Part shown: one piece after another, positions 42,490-51,879 of the stretch
How the letters are laid out: the number at the start of each line of letters is the position of its first letter
How positions within the stretch are numbered: the stretch's first letter is position 1
Source of the DNA: Betaproteobacteria bacterium GR16-43
Lineage (GTDB): Bacteria; Pseudomonadota; Gammaproteobacteria; Burkholderiales; Usitatibacteraceae
Assembly: GCA_001953215.1 (NCBI GenBank)
Contig: CP019169.1
Location: 124,001 to 188,000 of the forward strand
Reading direction: 5' to 3'
Length of the DNA stretch: 64,000 nucleotides
Position numbers and translations under genes: made by a program
Notes under the pieces: generated by a model
Database searches by the model: none
What the model was told of the DNA's origin: nothing
What the model saw: only the letters and a program-made list of their open reading frames with translations

Positions 42490-44691
42490 TCAGGGGTTGG
42501 GTTGATCCGCGATCGTGACCTCGATCAGCTCCGTCGCTTCCGTCGCCTTGCTTTCGATCATGTCCTTCACCGCCGCACTGCTCGTCGGGTAGAAGTGCCA
42601 AAAGGTCACGCTGTCGTTGTGATAAGCCTGCTTGCGCAGCTTCCGGACCGTCGAGACCACGTAGGAGTTCGCGGCATAGTCGACCTGCGCGGTCTTCGCG
42701 GGCATCGAGTAGGTGGTCGGTCCGAAGAAGCCGTTGCCGTTGGCGTTCAACGTGAGCTGGAATCCGGTGGTCTTCACCAGCAGGGCGATGCGGAAGAAGC
42801 GTCCTTCCGGCAACGCCGGCACCTCGCCCACGCTCACGCCGTCCACCGAGACCAGGTAGTGGATGTTGCCGCCGAACACGTCCACGTCGGGCGGCCTCGA
42901 GTAATTCTGGTCGCCGTTCGTGTCGACGATCGAGTACGGCGCCTGCGCCACGTTGGCGACGATGTCGCCGTAGTAGAAGAACGTTCCCTGCCCGCCGGAC
43001 GGAATCTCGAACACGTCCGTGCCGTTCATCACCGTGATGAACGTGGGTTCGGAGATGTCGAGCGCGCCCACGGCGAACGAGTTCACTTCGGCGCCCACCT
43101 GGCCCTTGAAGAACACCTGCAGGATCAGGTCGGTGGCGTCGAGGGGAATCTCGTCGGCGAACTCGAACGTGAACGCCTTCTTCGTGCCGGCCGTGAGCGA
43201 GAGCGGCTGCGACGCCGTCACCCGGATGTGTTCTTCGGCGGAGCGGTAGTCGTCGCACGGCTTCTCGGGGATGGGCGTTCCATTGTCCTTCCATTCGCCC
43301 GAGAGGTCGGCCTTGTAGCAGCCGTTGCGGTGGAAGCGCGCGATCGCCACCAGCGTTCCGTTCGTGAAGTCCTCGCCCGGCGTGGCGTTCTGGATCTGCG
43401 CGCGGATCTTCTTGAACCCCGCGCCCGTCGAGTGATCGACCACTGCGAACGCTCCGCTGTCCGGCGGCAGCACATCGATCTTGCCGCGAAAGAAGTGATT
43501 CACCAGCCCGGCGGAATAGCCGACGGCGCTGGAGAGCAGGCTCGGGTGGACGCTGTCGAAGTTGAACCGGTTCAACGCGAACAGGCGATCGACGAGGTAG
43601 GTCGGCGTGCCGAAGTCGTTCACGATGACGGTGACGCCCTTTTCACGCAGGTCCTGGTCGAAGATCGAAAGCGTCGAGGCCCGGGCGGCCGGGCCGGCCG
43701 GGTACATGGTCATCGTGCAATCGATCGCCGGATCGCCGCAAAGCGTCTTGATCTGCGGCGGCACCTGGGTCCCGGGCACCACCGTGAAGATCTGCTCGAC
43801 CGTGAAATCGGTGGGTACGCCCGGCATCGGCAGCCCATAGGCCCCCACGCCCGCGACGCCATTGCGGACCTGGAAGTTCTTGCCCTGGCTCACGTAGTTG
43901 CGATTCACGTATTGGGCCGAACCGCTGCCGTTGCCGTTGAACCAGAAATCGCGCGCCACCTTGTAGTCCGACGAACCCGGATAGACCGGAGAGCCCGCCG
44001 CGGCGTAGCCGCCGATCGCGTCGTCCATCATCGCGGTGTAGGCCTCGTAGCGGCTCGGCTTGTAGTACGGGTTCAGCCCGAGCAACGCCCACTGGTCGAG
44101 ATGGTCGTCATTGCGTACGTGTTGCGGCTGGTGCATGTCCTGCATGTGGTGCATGGCATGGCCCAGGCTGAGGATCATCGTCGCCAGCGCCGTGCCGCGC
44201 GCCGAATCGGAATCCTTCGGGGACCCGGTGTTGTACGTGAGGGCGCGCTCGAGCTGGTCGCGCGCGTCGAAGAGCGAGAACGCCTGCTCCGGGATCGGTC
44301 CCTGGTCCTCGAGCATCCAGCGATACGAGGGGTAGCCCTCGAAACCAAGGACGTACAGGCCGCGATCGTTGATGGGATCGTAGAAATGGCGCTTGGCGCG
44401 GTCGCCGACATCCTCGTCGAACGCGCCCTCGCCCATCAGGCCGGAAAGCGTGTAGCCGAGTTGGCCGAACAGGAACGAGCCGACGCGGCCGCGGTACGTG
44501 AAGGCCAGCTGGTCGGCCGGTGGAAGGCCGAGGCGCTTCATCAGCAGCGGATCGGTGTAGATCGCCGACTTCTCCGCCGCGACGCCCGTCAGGTGCGGGT
44601 GCGTGATCGTGTCGTTGTAGGCGTGCGCCGCGGGCGCGAGAGCCAGCGCGAACGAGAAGGCGGCGATGCGGCGGGAAACGGGCGTGGTCAT
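42490..44691 (-). CDS. Exported zinc-hydrolase-like protein (PLC/S1-P1-like), 733 aa
   Basis: A signal peptide (residues 1-24, ending AHA-Y) precedes a helical domain with HPHLTGVAAE and SLGHAMHHMQDMHQPQH (about residues 167-183). These His/Asp motifs resemble zinc-dependent phospholipase C and S1/P1 nucleases. The rest (about residues 400-730) is beta-rich and of unknown type. The start at the second ATG (44691) is preferred because GGAGG is six bases upstream. It is last in a minus-strand group after two propeller/Ig proteins. Confidence 0.8.
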   Translation of the reverse strand: MTTPVSRRIAAFSFALALAPAAHAYNDTITHPHLTGVAAEKSAIYTDPLLMKRLGLPPADQLAFTYRGRVGSFLFGQLGYTLSGLMGEGAFDEDVGDRAKRHFYDPINDRGLYVLGFEGYPSYRWMLEDQGPIPEQAFSLFDARDQLERALTYNTGSPKDSDSARGTALATMILSLGHAMHHMQDMHQPQHVRNDDHLDQWALLGLNPYYKPSRYEAYTAMMDDAIGGYAAAGSPVYPGSSDYKVARDFWFNGNGSGSAQYVNRNYVSQGKNFQVRNGVAGVGAYGLPMPGVPTDFTVEQIFTVVPGTQVPPQIKTLCGDPAIDCTMTMYPAGPAARASTLSIFDQDLREKGVTVIVNDFGTPTYLVDRLFALNRFNFDSVHPSLLSSAVGYSAGLVNHFFRGKIDVLPPDSGAFAVVDHSTGAGFKKIRAQIQNATPGEDFTNGTLVAIARFHRNGCYKADLSGEWKDNGTPIPEKPCDDYRSAEEHIRVTASQPLSLTAGTKKAFTFEFADEIPLDATDLILQVFFKGQVGAEVNSFAVGALDISEPTFITVMNGTDVFEIPSGGQGTFFYYGDIVANVAQAPYSIVDTNGDQNYSRPPDVDVFGGNIHYLVSVDGVSVGEVPALPEGRFFRIALLVKTTGFQLTLNANGNGFFGPTTYSMPAKTAQVDYAANSYVVSTVRKLRKQAYHNDSVTFWHFYPTSSAAVKDMIESKATEATELIEVTIADQPNP

Positions 44692-44701
44692 GTCCATCCT
44701 C

Positions 44702-47578
44702 CTACATCTCGTCGATCCGCCAGACGCCGTCGGCGTCCAGGAGGAAGTAGATGAAGTAGAGCCGCTTGCGGGTGCCATCCATGCGCGTGACCGCGTACTC
44801 CGCGATGCCCTCGCGCAGGCTCGACTGGCCGAGCGGCGAGTAGGACGCGACGATCGAACCCATGAACGGCATCAAGGCGTCGAACACGGGGCCGAACTTC
44901 TCCTTCGCCCCACCGCTCAGGTAGCGCTGGGCCCCGTCCTTGTCGCCCGCGGCGAGCGCGCCATTGAGGCCGCCCCACGCCTGGCGCAGGAGTTGGTCGA
45001 GGCTCGCGGGATCGCGCGAATTCACGACGAGGTCCTGCGCGTACGGCGTGCCACCGGCCACCGGCGTGAACACGACCTTCGGCGTGAAAACGCCTGCCGG
45101 ATACGTGAGGCTCAGCGTGAGCGTCGAACCGGCCGGAAGGTCGAAGGGGCCGAACGTATCGAACATGAAGCGTGCATCGGCGCCGGAGGGATTCGAGACG
45201 ATGAACGACACCGGCAGCGGTGCAAGACCGGCCGCCGGGTTCGCGTGCACCAGGAATGGCGAAGCGCGCGCGGTGGCCGTGACCTGGCGCGTTAGCGTGC
45301 TCGCATTGCCGTCGGGCCCGGTCGCGACCGCCGTGATCGTGTTGGCTCCCGCGACCAGCGAAGCGAGCGCCGAGAAATTCCCCGCGGCATCGACGGCCGC
45401 GACGGCGCCGTTCACGACTACGCCCGTGTTCGCCAGCCCGCCGACATGGCCCTTCACGAGCACGTTGTCGCTGTCGATCGCGCTGCCGTCCGCGGGGCTG
45501 TTGATGGTGAAGGCGAGCGCGGTCGCGGTGACGGTCACCGGCGCCGAGGTCGCTACCCCGTTGCGATCGTCCGTCGCGCGCGCCGTGAGGACCTGCGTCC
45601 CCGCGGGCACGTTGGCGAGCGTGGCCTGGTACGGAGGCGCGGTCACGGTGGCCGCGACGACGCCGTTGCGCAGGAATTCCACCTTGCTGATGGTGCCGTC
45701 GCTGTCGCTCGCCGTCGCCTTCACGACGATCGTCGCGGGCGCGGAGTAGGCCGTGCCGTTCGCGGGACTCGTGAGCTGGACGGTGGGAAGCGCATTCGCG
45801 GTACCGACCGTGACGGTCACCGGGGTCGAGGTGGTCGCGGCGCCGCGATTGTCCGTGGCCACCGCGGTGAGCACGTAAGCTCCGTTGCCAAGGTTGGCGG
45901 CGTTGAAGGAGTACGGCGCCGTCGCATCGACGCCCAGCGAAACTCCGTTGCTGAAGAACGCGACGCTCGCGATGGTTCCGTCCGCATCGCTTGCGGTGGC
46001 CGTGATGGTGAAGCTCGCGGGTGCCGTGAACGTGGCTCCGTTCGCCGGCGCGGTGATCGAGACGGTGGGCGGCAGGTTCGGGGCGGTGAACGTATAGGTG
46101 AGCGGGAGCGTGCTCGCGTTGCCCGCCGCGTCCGTTGCGGTCAGCGTGAAGTTGTTGATGCCGGCGGCGAGCGTGACGGGGAAGCTGAACGCCGCGCCCT
46201 GGTCGGCCGACACGCCGGAGAGCCTGACGCGCGCGGACGCGTCGTTGACCGAGCCCGCGATGGTGATCGGGGCCGCGCTGAACGTCGTTCCGGTGGCGGG
46301 CGTCACGGCTCCGAACTGAGGTGCGACCGAATCCACGGTGAACTGCGCGGAAAGCACGGCCGACGTGCGGCCCGTGGCGTCCACCGCCTGTCCCGTCACC
46401 GAATTCGCGCCCTGGGGCAATGCCGTGGCGGGCGTGAAGCTGGTTCGCCCGGTCGCCGGATCGAAGACGAACTGCGAACCGACCGATGCGCCGTTCACGG
46501 TGGCGTTGATCGTGAACGTGGAGAAATAGCTTGGCGGAAAGGCACAGGACGCGCCGGAGCAATTGGCGCCGTACTGGAAGGTGATCGCCGGGCGCGTATT
46601 GGTGATCGTCGAGTTGGCCGTCGGGGCCACCAGCGCGATCGTCGGATCGATCACGACCGCGGCGCGCGATACCGCCACCGTATCCACCTCGTTGGCGCGA
46701 ATCGTCGCGACCTTGTTGCCGTTGCGCGTGAAACGCGTGAGGCCGTTGCGATGCCCGATCCAGATCGCCTGCGTGCCGATGTCGAAGGCGAGCGTCTCGG
46801 GATCGTAGACGCCGTCGTTGCCGACGTACTCCGAGACGAAGCGCGTGCCGTCGGGCCGGTAGCCGTAGAACGAAGTGCGGCCCAGCACCCAGACCTCGCC
46901 GGTCTGCACGTCGAGCGAGAGTGCGTTCACTTCGTCCGACGTGGTGATGGTCTTCAGCACCGTGGACGGGTTGGCGAGGCTGCGCTTCACCAGCGAATGG
47001 TCGCCGCCCAGCCAGAAGACGCCGCGCGTGTCATCGAGCGCGATGTAGAGCGATTCGCGCGACACGCCGGAGAGGTGCGTGCGGGAAAGGAGAGCGCCTT
47101 CGTTGGCGTAGCGGCGAATCTCGTTGTCACCCTCGTCGAGGATCCACAACGTCCCATCCTGCGCGACGGCCATGTCCGTCGCATCGGTGGAAGCCACGGA
47201 CAGCAACGCGCCGGCAGGAGAGATGTGCAGCAACCGGCGCTCGCCCGTGACCCAGGCGCTGCCGTTGGCCGCGTTGACGGCGAGCTGCCGGCCGCTGCCG
47301 ATGCTGTCCGAGTACGAGGACAACGTGCGGCTGAAGACCGTGGCGCCCGCGGCATTGTATTTCGCGATGCGCGACCGGGTCAGTGACCACACGGAGCCGT
47401 CGGTAGAATTGACCGAGAGCCCGATAGGTTCCGAGGAATTGATGTTCAGGTCGGCGCGATTGGTGTCGGTGTTGACGCGGTGGACGCCGTCCTCGTCACC
47501 GAACCAGAGCGAAGCATTCGACGAGAACGCGACCGACAGCAGGACCAGCGCGAGAAGCGCTCGAACGAGACGAGGCAT
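44702..47578 (-). CDS. Exported propeller and Ig-like repeat protein, 958 aa
   Basis: A signal peptide (about 1-22) is followed by NHL-like propeller repeats to about residue 310 (GSVWSLTRSRI, GTLWILDEGDN, GEVWVLGR, QAIWIGHRNGLTRF). Then come bacterial Ig-like domains, at least two of the Big_17 type (PPTVSITAPANG, SITAP-SPANG repeats with ASDSDGTISKVEFLRNG). The C-terminal domain of about 130 residues starts near DPASLDQLLRQAW. It is probably secreted or surface-exposed. It is a paralog of the next gene upstream and ends 11 bp before the zinc-hydrolase-like gene. Confidence 0.85.
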   Translation of the reverse strand: MPRLVRALLALVLLSVAFSSNASLWFGDEDGVHRVNTDTNRADLNINSSEPIGLSVNSTDGSVWSLTRSRIAKYNAAGATVFSRTLSSYSDSIGSGRQLAVNAANGSAWVTGERRLLHISPAGALLSVASTDATDMAVAQDGTLWILDEGDNEIRRYANEGALLSRTHLSGVSRESLYIALDDTRGVFWLGGDHSLVKRSLANPSTVLKTITTSDEVNALSLDVQTGEVWVLGRTSFYGYRPDGTRFVSEYVGNDGVYDPETLAFDIGTQAIWIGHRNGLTRFTRNGNKVATIRANEVDTVAVSRAAVVIDPTIALVAPTANSTITNTRPAITFQYGANCSGASCAFPPSYFSTFTINATVNGASVGSQFVFDPATGRTSFTPATALPQGANSVTGQAVDATGRTSAVLSAQFTVDSVAPQFGAVTPATGTTFSAAPITIAGSVNDASARVRLSGVSADQGAAFSFPVTLAAGINNFTLTATDAAGNASTLPLTYTFTAPNLPPTVSITAPANGATFTAPASFTITATASDADGTIASVAFFSNGVSLGVDATAPYSFNAANLGNGAYVLTAVATDNRGAATTSTPVTVTVGTANALPTVQLTSPANGTAYSAPATIVVKATASDSDGTISKVEFLRNGVVAATVTAPPYQATLANVPAGTQVLTARATDDRNGVATSAPVTVTATALAFTINSPADGSAIDSDNVLVKGHVGGLANTGVVVNGAVAAVDAAGNFSALASLVAGANTITAVATGPDGNASTLTRQVTATARASPFLVHANPAAGLAPLPVSFIVSNPSGADARFMFDTFGPFDLPAGSTLTLSLTYPAGVFTPKVVFTPVAGGTPYAQDLVVNSRDPASLDQLLRQAWGGLNGALAAGDKDGAQRYLSGGAKEKFGPVFDALMPFMGSIVASYSPLGQSSLREGIAEYAVTRMDGTRKRLYFIYFLLDADGVWRIDEM

Positions 47579-47717
47579 GGGACCTCCCTGATTGTGCGTC
47601 CGGGCGATTTCTATTTGATGAAATCGGATCGCCTCGTCGCTTGCCTAACGTGCGCCGCGGGTTTGCGAATGTCAACCCAAGCGGATCTTGAAACGCGATC
47701 GCCGTGCTCGAGAGCCG

Positions 47718-50039
47718 TCAAGGCACGACCGTCACGTTCACGATCGTGCTGATGCTGGTTCCATCCGGCGAGATCAATTCCGTCGAGATCTGGTTCTGGC
47801 CTACAGCCATCGGCACGATCGCCGAAAACGTTCCGCTGTAACCGCTGGCGTCGAACAGGAGGACGGCAGGAACGCCATTCACCCGAATCGTCGCGCCAGC
47901 CGGCGCGTTGAACGTTCCGCTCACCGTGACGTTCCCGGCGCTCACAGTCGCGTCCCGAGCCGGGCTGTCGACTGTCACGCCGAACGGCAGCGCCGTGACG
48001 TGCACCGCCGATGAATCGGTACTCACGCCGTTGTTGTCCTTCACGCGGACCGCAATCGTGTAGAGGCCGGGAACCAGAAAGACGACCGCCGTGCGGAACT
48101 CGGGCCCTTGAGGTTGCACGGTCCACGACACTTGCCCATTGATCAGCACCTGGATCGAGGTCACGGTGCCATCCGGATCCGACACATTGGCGCGAATCGG
48201 TATGCCACCGGACACCACGATCCCGTCCGCAGGTTCCAGCAACGTCACGAGGGGCGGAGCGTCGACACGCACCTGCACGTTCGCCGATTGCGTCGTGCGG
48301 CCGCGATCGTCCGTGGCCCGCGCGAACAGGGTGTAGGTGCCCGGCGGCACGTTGACCAGTTCCACCCGGTACGGCGGGGCCAGCGCGATTCCGATCGAGG
48401 CATTGTTCCGGAAGAATTCCACGCGCGCGATCGATCCGTCGGGATCCGAAGCGTTCGCGACGACGGTGAAACTCCCGGGAACGGGAGGGAACACCGCGCC
48501 GGTGGCGGGTTGGACGATCGAGACCGATGGCGGCGCGTTTGGCAGCTCGAATGTATAGGTGAGCGCGACCGGCCCCACGTTGCCGAGTTCATCGACGGAA
48601 TTCAGCGAGAAGGTGTTTGCTCCAAGCGCAAGCGGCGCCTCGAAGCTGAAGGCGTTGCCGGGCACCACTGCCCCACCGGGCAGCGTCACGGACACCGCGG
48701 ACGGATCGAACGATCCGGTCACGGTGATGGATGGCGTCGTGACCAACGCGCCATTCGGCGGCGAGATCGCAATCAGGGACGGGCCAACGGTATCGACGGT
48801 GAACCAGAGGTACGCGGGCACCGAGACGCGCCCATCGGGGTCCACCGCCCGGGCCGTGACCAGATGGTATCCCTGCGTCAGCGGCGCTGGCGGCACGAAT
48901 CGCGTCTCGGCCGTAGCGGGGTCGAAGATGAAGCCCGCGCTGATGTTCACGCCGTCGAGATCCGCGACGATCGAGTGATTGGCATAGAACTCGGGCGGGA
49001 AGGGGCAGCTGTACGTCGAGCACTCCGCGATGAACTTGAACACGATCGCCGGTTGGCGGTCCGCGACGGTCTCGCCGAAGAGCGAATACATGAAGAGCAT
49101 CGGAACGAAGTACGCGGCCTCGCGCGACACGGCGAGGGTTCCTGAGTCGTCCGCGGGAATCGTGGCCACCCGGGCGCCGTCGCGCGTGAAGCGCGACAGG
49201 CCGCGGCGGTGACCAATCCAGAGGTCCTGTGTGTCGAAGTCGAACACGAGCGTGCCGGGATCGTTCACGCCGTCGTTGGCGAAGTGCTCCGTCTTGAAGC
49301 GCGTGCCGTCCGCGCGGTAGCCGTGGAACCCATTGCCGCCGAGCACCCACAGCTCGCCCCTTTCGGCATCCAGCGAGATCGCATTCGCTGCGTGCGACGT
49401 GTCTACCCGGCGAAGGACGACAGACGGCGCGTTGATGTCGCGCTGCACCAGCGCGTTGTTTGCGCCAAGCCACAAGATGCCACGCGCATCGTCGATCGCG
49501 AGGAAGCGAGCGCGAGCCGAAGCGCCGCCGAGGTCCGTGGTGCCGGCGAACGAGCCGTCGTAGTTGTAGTGCCGCAGCTCGTCGCGGTCCGAATCGAGCA
49601 CCCAGAGCGAGTCGCCGTACTGGATCTGCAGGTCGGTGGCCCCGCCGCCTTGGAGGACGGCGAGGAGCGAGCCGTCGCGCGCGAGGCGCAGCACGCGCCG
49701 CTCGCCGGCCACCCACACCGTGGCCTCGGGCTGGTTCACCACGACCTTCCGGCCGCTGCCGATGTTGCTTGCATACGAGGAAAGCGCGCGGCTGAAGACG
49801 AGCACGCCGTCCTTGGTGAATTTCGAGACCCGCGTGCGCGACACGGACCACACCGCGCCGTCGTTGGGATCGATCGCCATCGAAACCGGTTCGGCCGTCG
49901 CCGCCTGGACGTCGGAGACGTTGCTGGCGGCGTCGACGCGATGCAAGCCCCGATTGTCGCCGAACCAGACGAAGGCCTGCGCGCCGAAGGCGGCAAGGGA
50001 CAGCAGGAGCGCGGCGAGCGCTCGCATGGATTGCAACAT
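47718..50039 (-). CDS. Exported propeller and Ig-like repeat protein, 773 aa
   Basis: This is a paralog of the 958-residue protein: a signal peptide, propeller repeats (GAVWSVSRTRV, DSLWVLDSDRDELRHY, GELWVLGGNGFHGY, DLWIGHRRGLSRF), then three or more Ig-like domains (ASDPDGSIARVEFFRNN). It lacks the long C-terminal domain of its relative. The ATG at 50039 has AGGGA seven bases upstream, and MRALAAL at 50027 is an alternative. The two arose by tandem duplication, judged by matching WFGD and HRVD starts. Confidence 0.85.
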   Translation of the reverse strand: MLQSMRALAALLLSLAAFGAQAFVWFGDNRGLHRVDAASNVSDVQAATAEPVSMAIDPNDGAVWSVSRTRVSKFTKDGVLVFSRALSSYASNIGSGRKVVVNQPEATVWVAGERRVLRLARDGSLLAVLQGGGATDLQIQYGDSLWVLDSDRDELRHYNYDGSFAGTTDLGGASARARFLAIDDARGILWLGANNALVQRDINAPSVVLRRVDTSHAANAISLDAERGELWVLGGNGFHGYRADGTRFKTEHFANDGVNDPGTLVFDFDTQDLWIGHRRGLSRFTRDGARVATIPADDSGTLAVSREAAYFVPMLFMYSLFGETVADRQPAIVFKFIAECSTYSCPFPPEFYANHSIVADLDGVNISAGFIFDPATAETRFVPPAPLTQGYHLVTARAVDPDGRVSVPAYLWFTVDTVGPSLIAISPPNGALVTTPSITVTGSFDPSAVSVTLPGGAVVPGNAFSFEAPLALGANTFSLNSVDELGNVGPVALTYTFELPNAPPSVSIVQPATGAVFPPVPGSFTVVANASDPDGSIARVEFFRNNASIGIALAPPYRVELVNVPPGTYTLFARATDDRGRTTQSANVQVRVDAPPLVTLLEPADGIVVSGGIPIRANVSDPDGTVTSIQVLINGQVSWTVQPQGPEFRTAVVFLVPGLYTIAVRVKDNNGVSTDSSAVHVTALPFGVTVDSPARDATVSAGNVTVSGTFNAPAGATIRVNGVPAVLLFDASGYSGTFSAIVPMAVGQNQISTELISPDGTSISTIVNVTVVP

Positions 50040-50130
50040 GGGTATTCCCTGATGGGTATTTTCTAGTTGTAGTGAAACGGCGACACACGCCAACCGTTGT
50101 AGCGCATGTTAATTACAGCACGTCTGGCCT

Positions 50131-50997
50131 CTACTTGGCGGTCTCTATCGCTTTCGGCCTCTTCAACACCGGCACGCCGAAGAATTCCCGCGACATGAAG
50201 TCCTCGAGCCCTTCCTGGTCCTCGAGGCGCGCCGAGAGCGTGATCGTCTTGCCCAGTCGATGCGATTCCCAGTTGAAATCGCCGGTGTAGTGCGTGCGGA
50301 TCAACTGGATCATGCGGCGGATGATCGCCATGTCCACGTCGCCGCCCGTGCCCGCGTCGACTTCGATCACTTCGCGCCACCGCTTCGAGGCATCGGGCTT
50401 CCAGCCGTTGAACGCGAACTCCGCGGTGCGTTCTCCCTTGCGGAGGATCTGGAAGACTCCGCTCGTGCCCTCGGAGCCGTGCGCAAGCGAACCGAGGTTG
50501 CGCTTGATCGCCGCGTCCGAGGAAGAACCCGGCACTTGCGGGCCCTGGTCGCGTCGCGTGGCCGCCGCGAGGGCCTGCTGCTCGAAAGCCCTGCGTTGCT
50601 CGCGGCGTTGCTCGATCAGCGCCGCCATGTCGACGGGCGGCGCCTTTTCCGGAACCGGGACCGGCGTGGGCGTGGGAGGCGGCACCGGAACCTTCGGCGC
50701 TTTCGAATCGGGCTCGGGCCGCTTCGTCATGATGCGCGGCGGTTGCGGCCTGGGCACCGGAGACGGTGTCGGTGCCGGGCTCGGCTCGGGCGGTGGTGGC
50801 GTGGCGTCCGGCGTGGGCGGCAGCGACGACTGCACGATCACCACCGACATCGGCGGCTGGTTGTCCACCTTCATGAGCTGCTCGCCGATGCGGTCGCGCA
50901 TGGGAACGGCGAGGATCGCGGCGTGCACGAGGATCGACACGGCCAGCGCCCGCCACCAGCGGGTCTCGGCGCTAAGCTCGTCGTAGGACGATGACAT
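50131..50997 (-). CDS. TonB-like proline-rich protein, 288 aa
   Basis: An N-terminal membrane anchor (about residues 14-33, VSILVHAAILAV) is followed by a Pro/Thr/Pro-rich linker (about 50-115) and a C-terminal domain of about 120 residues (VFQILRKGERTAEFAFNGW). The layout is that of TonB-type periplasm-spanning proteins, but the C-terminus lacks an obvious TonB YP motif, and no exbB/exbD is near. It overlaps the EamA gene by 26 bp. Confidence 0.7.
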   Translation of the reverse strand: MSSSYDELSAETRWWRALAVSILVHAAILAVPMRDRIGEQLMKVDNQPPMSVVIVQSSLPPTPDATPPPPEPSPAPTPSPVPRPQPPRIMTKRPEPDSKAPKVPVPPPTPTPVPVPEKAPPVDMAALIEQRREQRRAFEQQALAAATRRDQGPQVPGSSSDAAIKRNLGSLAHGSEGTSGVFQILRKGERTAEFAFNGWKPDASKRWREVIEVDAGTGGDVDMAIIRRMIQLIRTHYTGDFNWESHRLGKTITLSARLEDQEGLEDFMSREFFGVPVLKRPKAIETAK

Positions 50998-51841
50998 TGC
51001 CCGCGACCGATATCGCGATGCCGGCCCATGTGAGCGCCTGCCAGTGGAAGCCCTCGAAGGCGGCGGAGATGACGAGCGCCACGATGGGAACCATCACGCC
51101 GATGTAGCCCGCGCGCGCGGCCCCGATGCGCCCCAGCAGCGTGAGGAAGCCGCCGAAGGCGAGCACGGAGCCGAGTACGACGAGGTAGAGAAGTGAAAGC
51201 ACATACGCCGGCGTCCAGACGAACGCGAAACCCTTGCCGTGCGCCACAGTCCAGAGCGCCGACGCAATCGATCCGTAGAGCATTCCCCAGGCCATTCCCT
51301 GCCAGACCGGGATCTTCGCGTCATGGTTCCGGTGCGCGACCAGGTTTCCGAACGTGGAGATGACGACCGCCGCCACGGTGAAGACCGCCCCCATCGTGGT
51401 GGCCTCGCCCGCGTTCATGTGCGCGAGCTCCGGCCAGAACACGAGGGTGATGCCGGTGATGCCCAGCACCGAGCCCACCGCCATCTTCGCCGTCATCGGC
51501 GTGCCGAAAAACGCGCGCTGCCCGAGCATCGCCAGCAACGGGCTCGCCGAATAGCCCACGGCCACCAACCCCGAAACGATGCGCTGCTCCGCGTAGTACA
51601 CGCAGATGTAGCTCGCGCTGAACATGAGGATGCCGAAGAGCGCGATCCACAGGTGCTCGCGCGGCGGGTAGTGCAGCGGCAGCTTGCGGATGCGGCAATA
51701 CGCGAACAGCAACAGCGAGGCGAGGAAGAACCGGTAGGTGACGCTTGCCTCCGGTTCGACCGTGCCCAGCTGGTACGTGATCGCGAGCCACGTCGATCCC
51801 CAGATCGCGACGCAGCCGATGAAGAGCTGGAGGTTCGACAA
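50972..51841 (-). CDS. EamA/DMT-family transporter
   Basis: This 289-residue inner-membrane protein has ten predicted helices in two EamA repeats (AIWGSTWLAITYQLG near residue 12, then GSVLAFGGFLTLLGRIGAARAGY in the second half). The family exports metabolites or drugs, and no substrate is predicted. It overlaps the TonB-like gene downstream. Confidence 0.92.
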   Translation of the reverse strand: MSNLQLFIGCVAIWGSTWLAITYQLGTVEPEASVTYRFFLASLLLFAYCRIRKLPLHYPPREHLWIALFGILMFSASYICVYYAEQRIVSGLVAVGYSASPLLAMLGQRAFFGTPMTAKMAVGSVLGITGITLVFWPELAHMNAGEATTMGAVFTVAAVVISTFGNLVAHRNHDAKIPVWQGMAWGMLYGSIASALWTVAHGKGFAFVWTPAYVLSLLYLVVLGSVLAFGGFLTLLGRIGAARAGYIGVMVPIVALVISAAFEGFHWQALTWAGIAISVAGNVIVLRRA

Positions 51842-51859
51842 CGGCTACCCTCTCCCCCG

Positions 51860-51879
51860 CCCTCTCCCAAGGGAGAGGG
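51860..51879. repeat. CCCTCTCCC dispersed palindrome, copy 2
   Basis: CCCTCTCCC-AA-GGGAGAGGG between the EamA and oligopeptidase genes, with another CCCTCTCCC just before it. Same family as 23660-23679. Confidence 0.75.
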
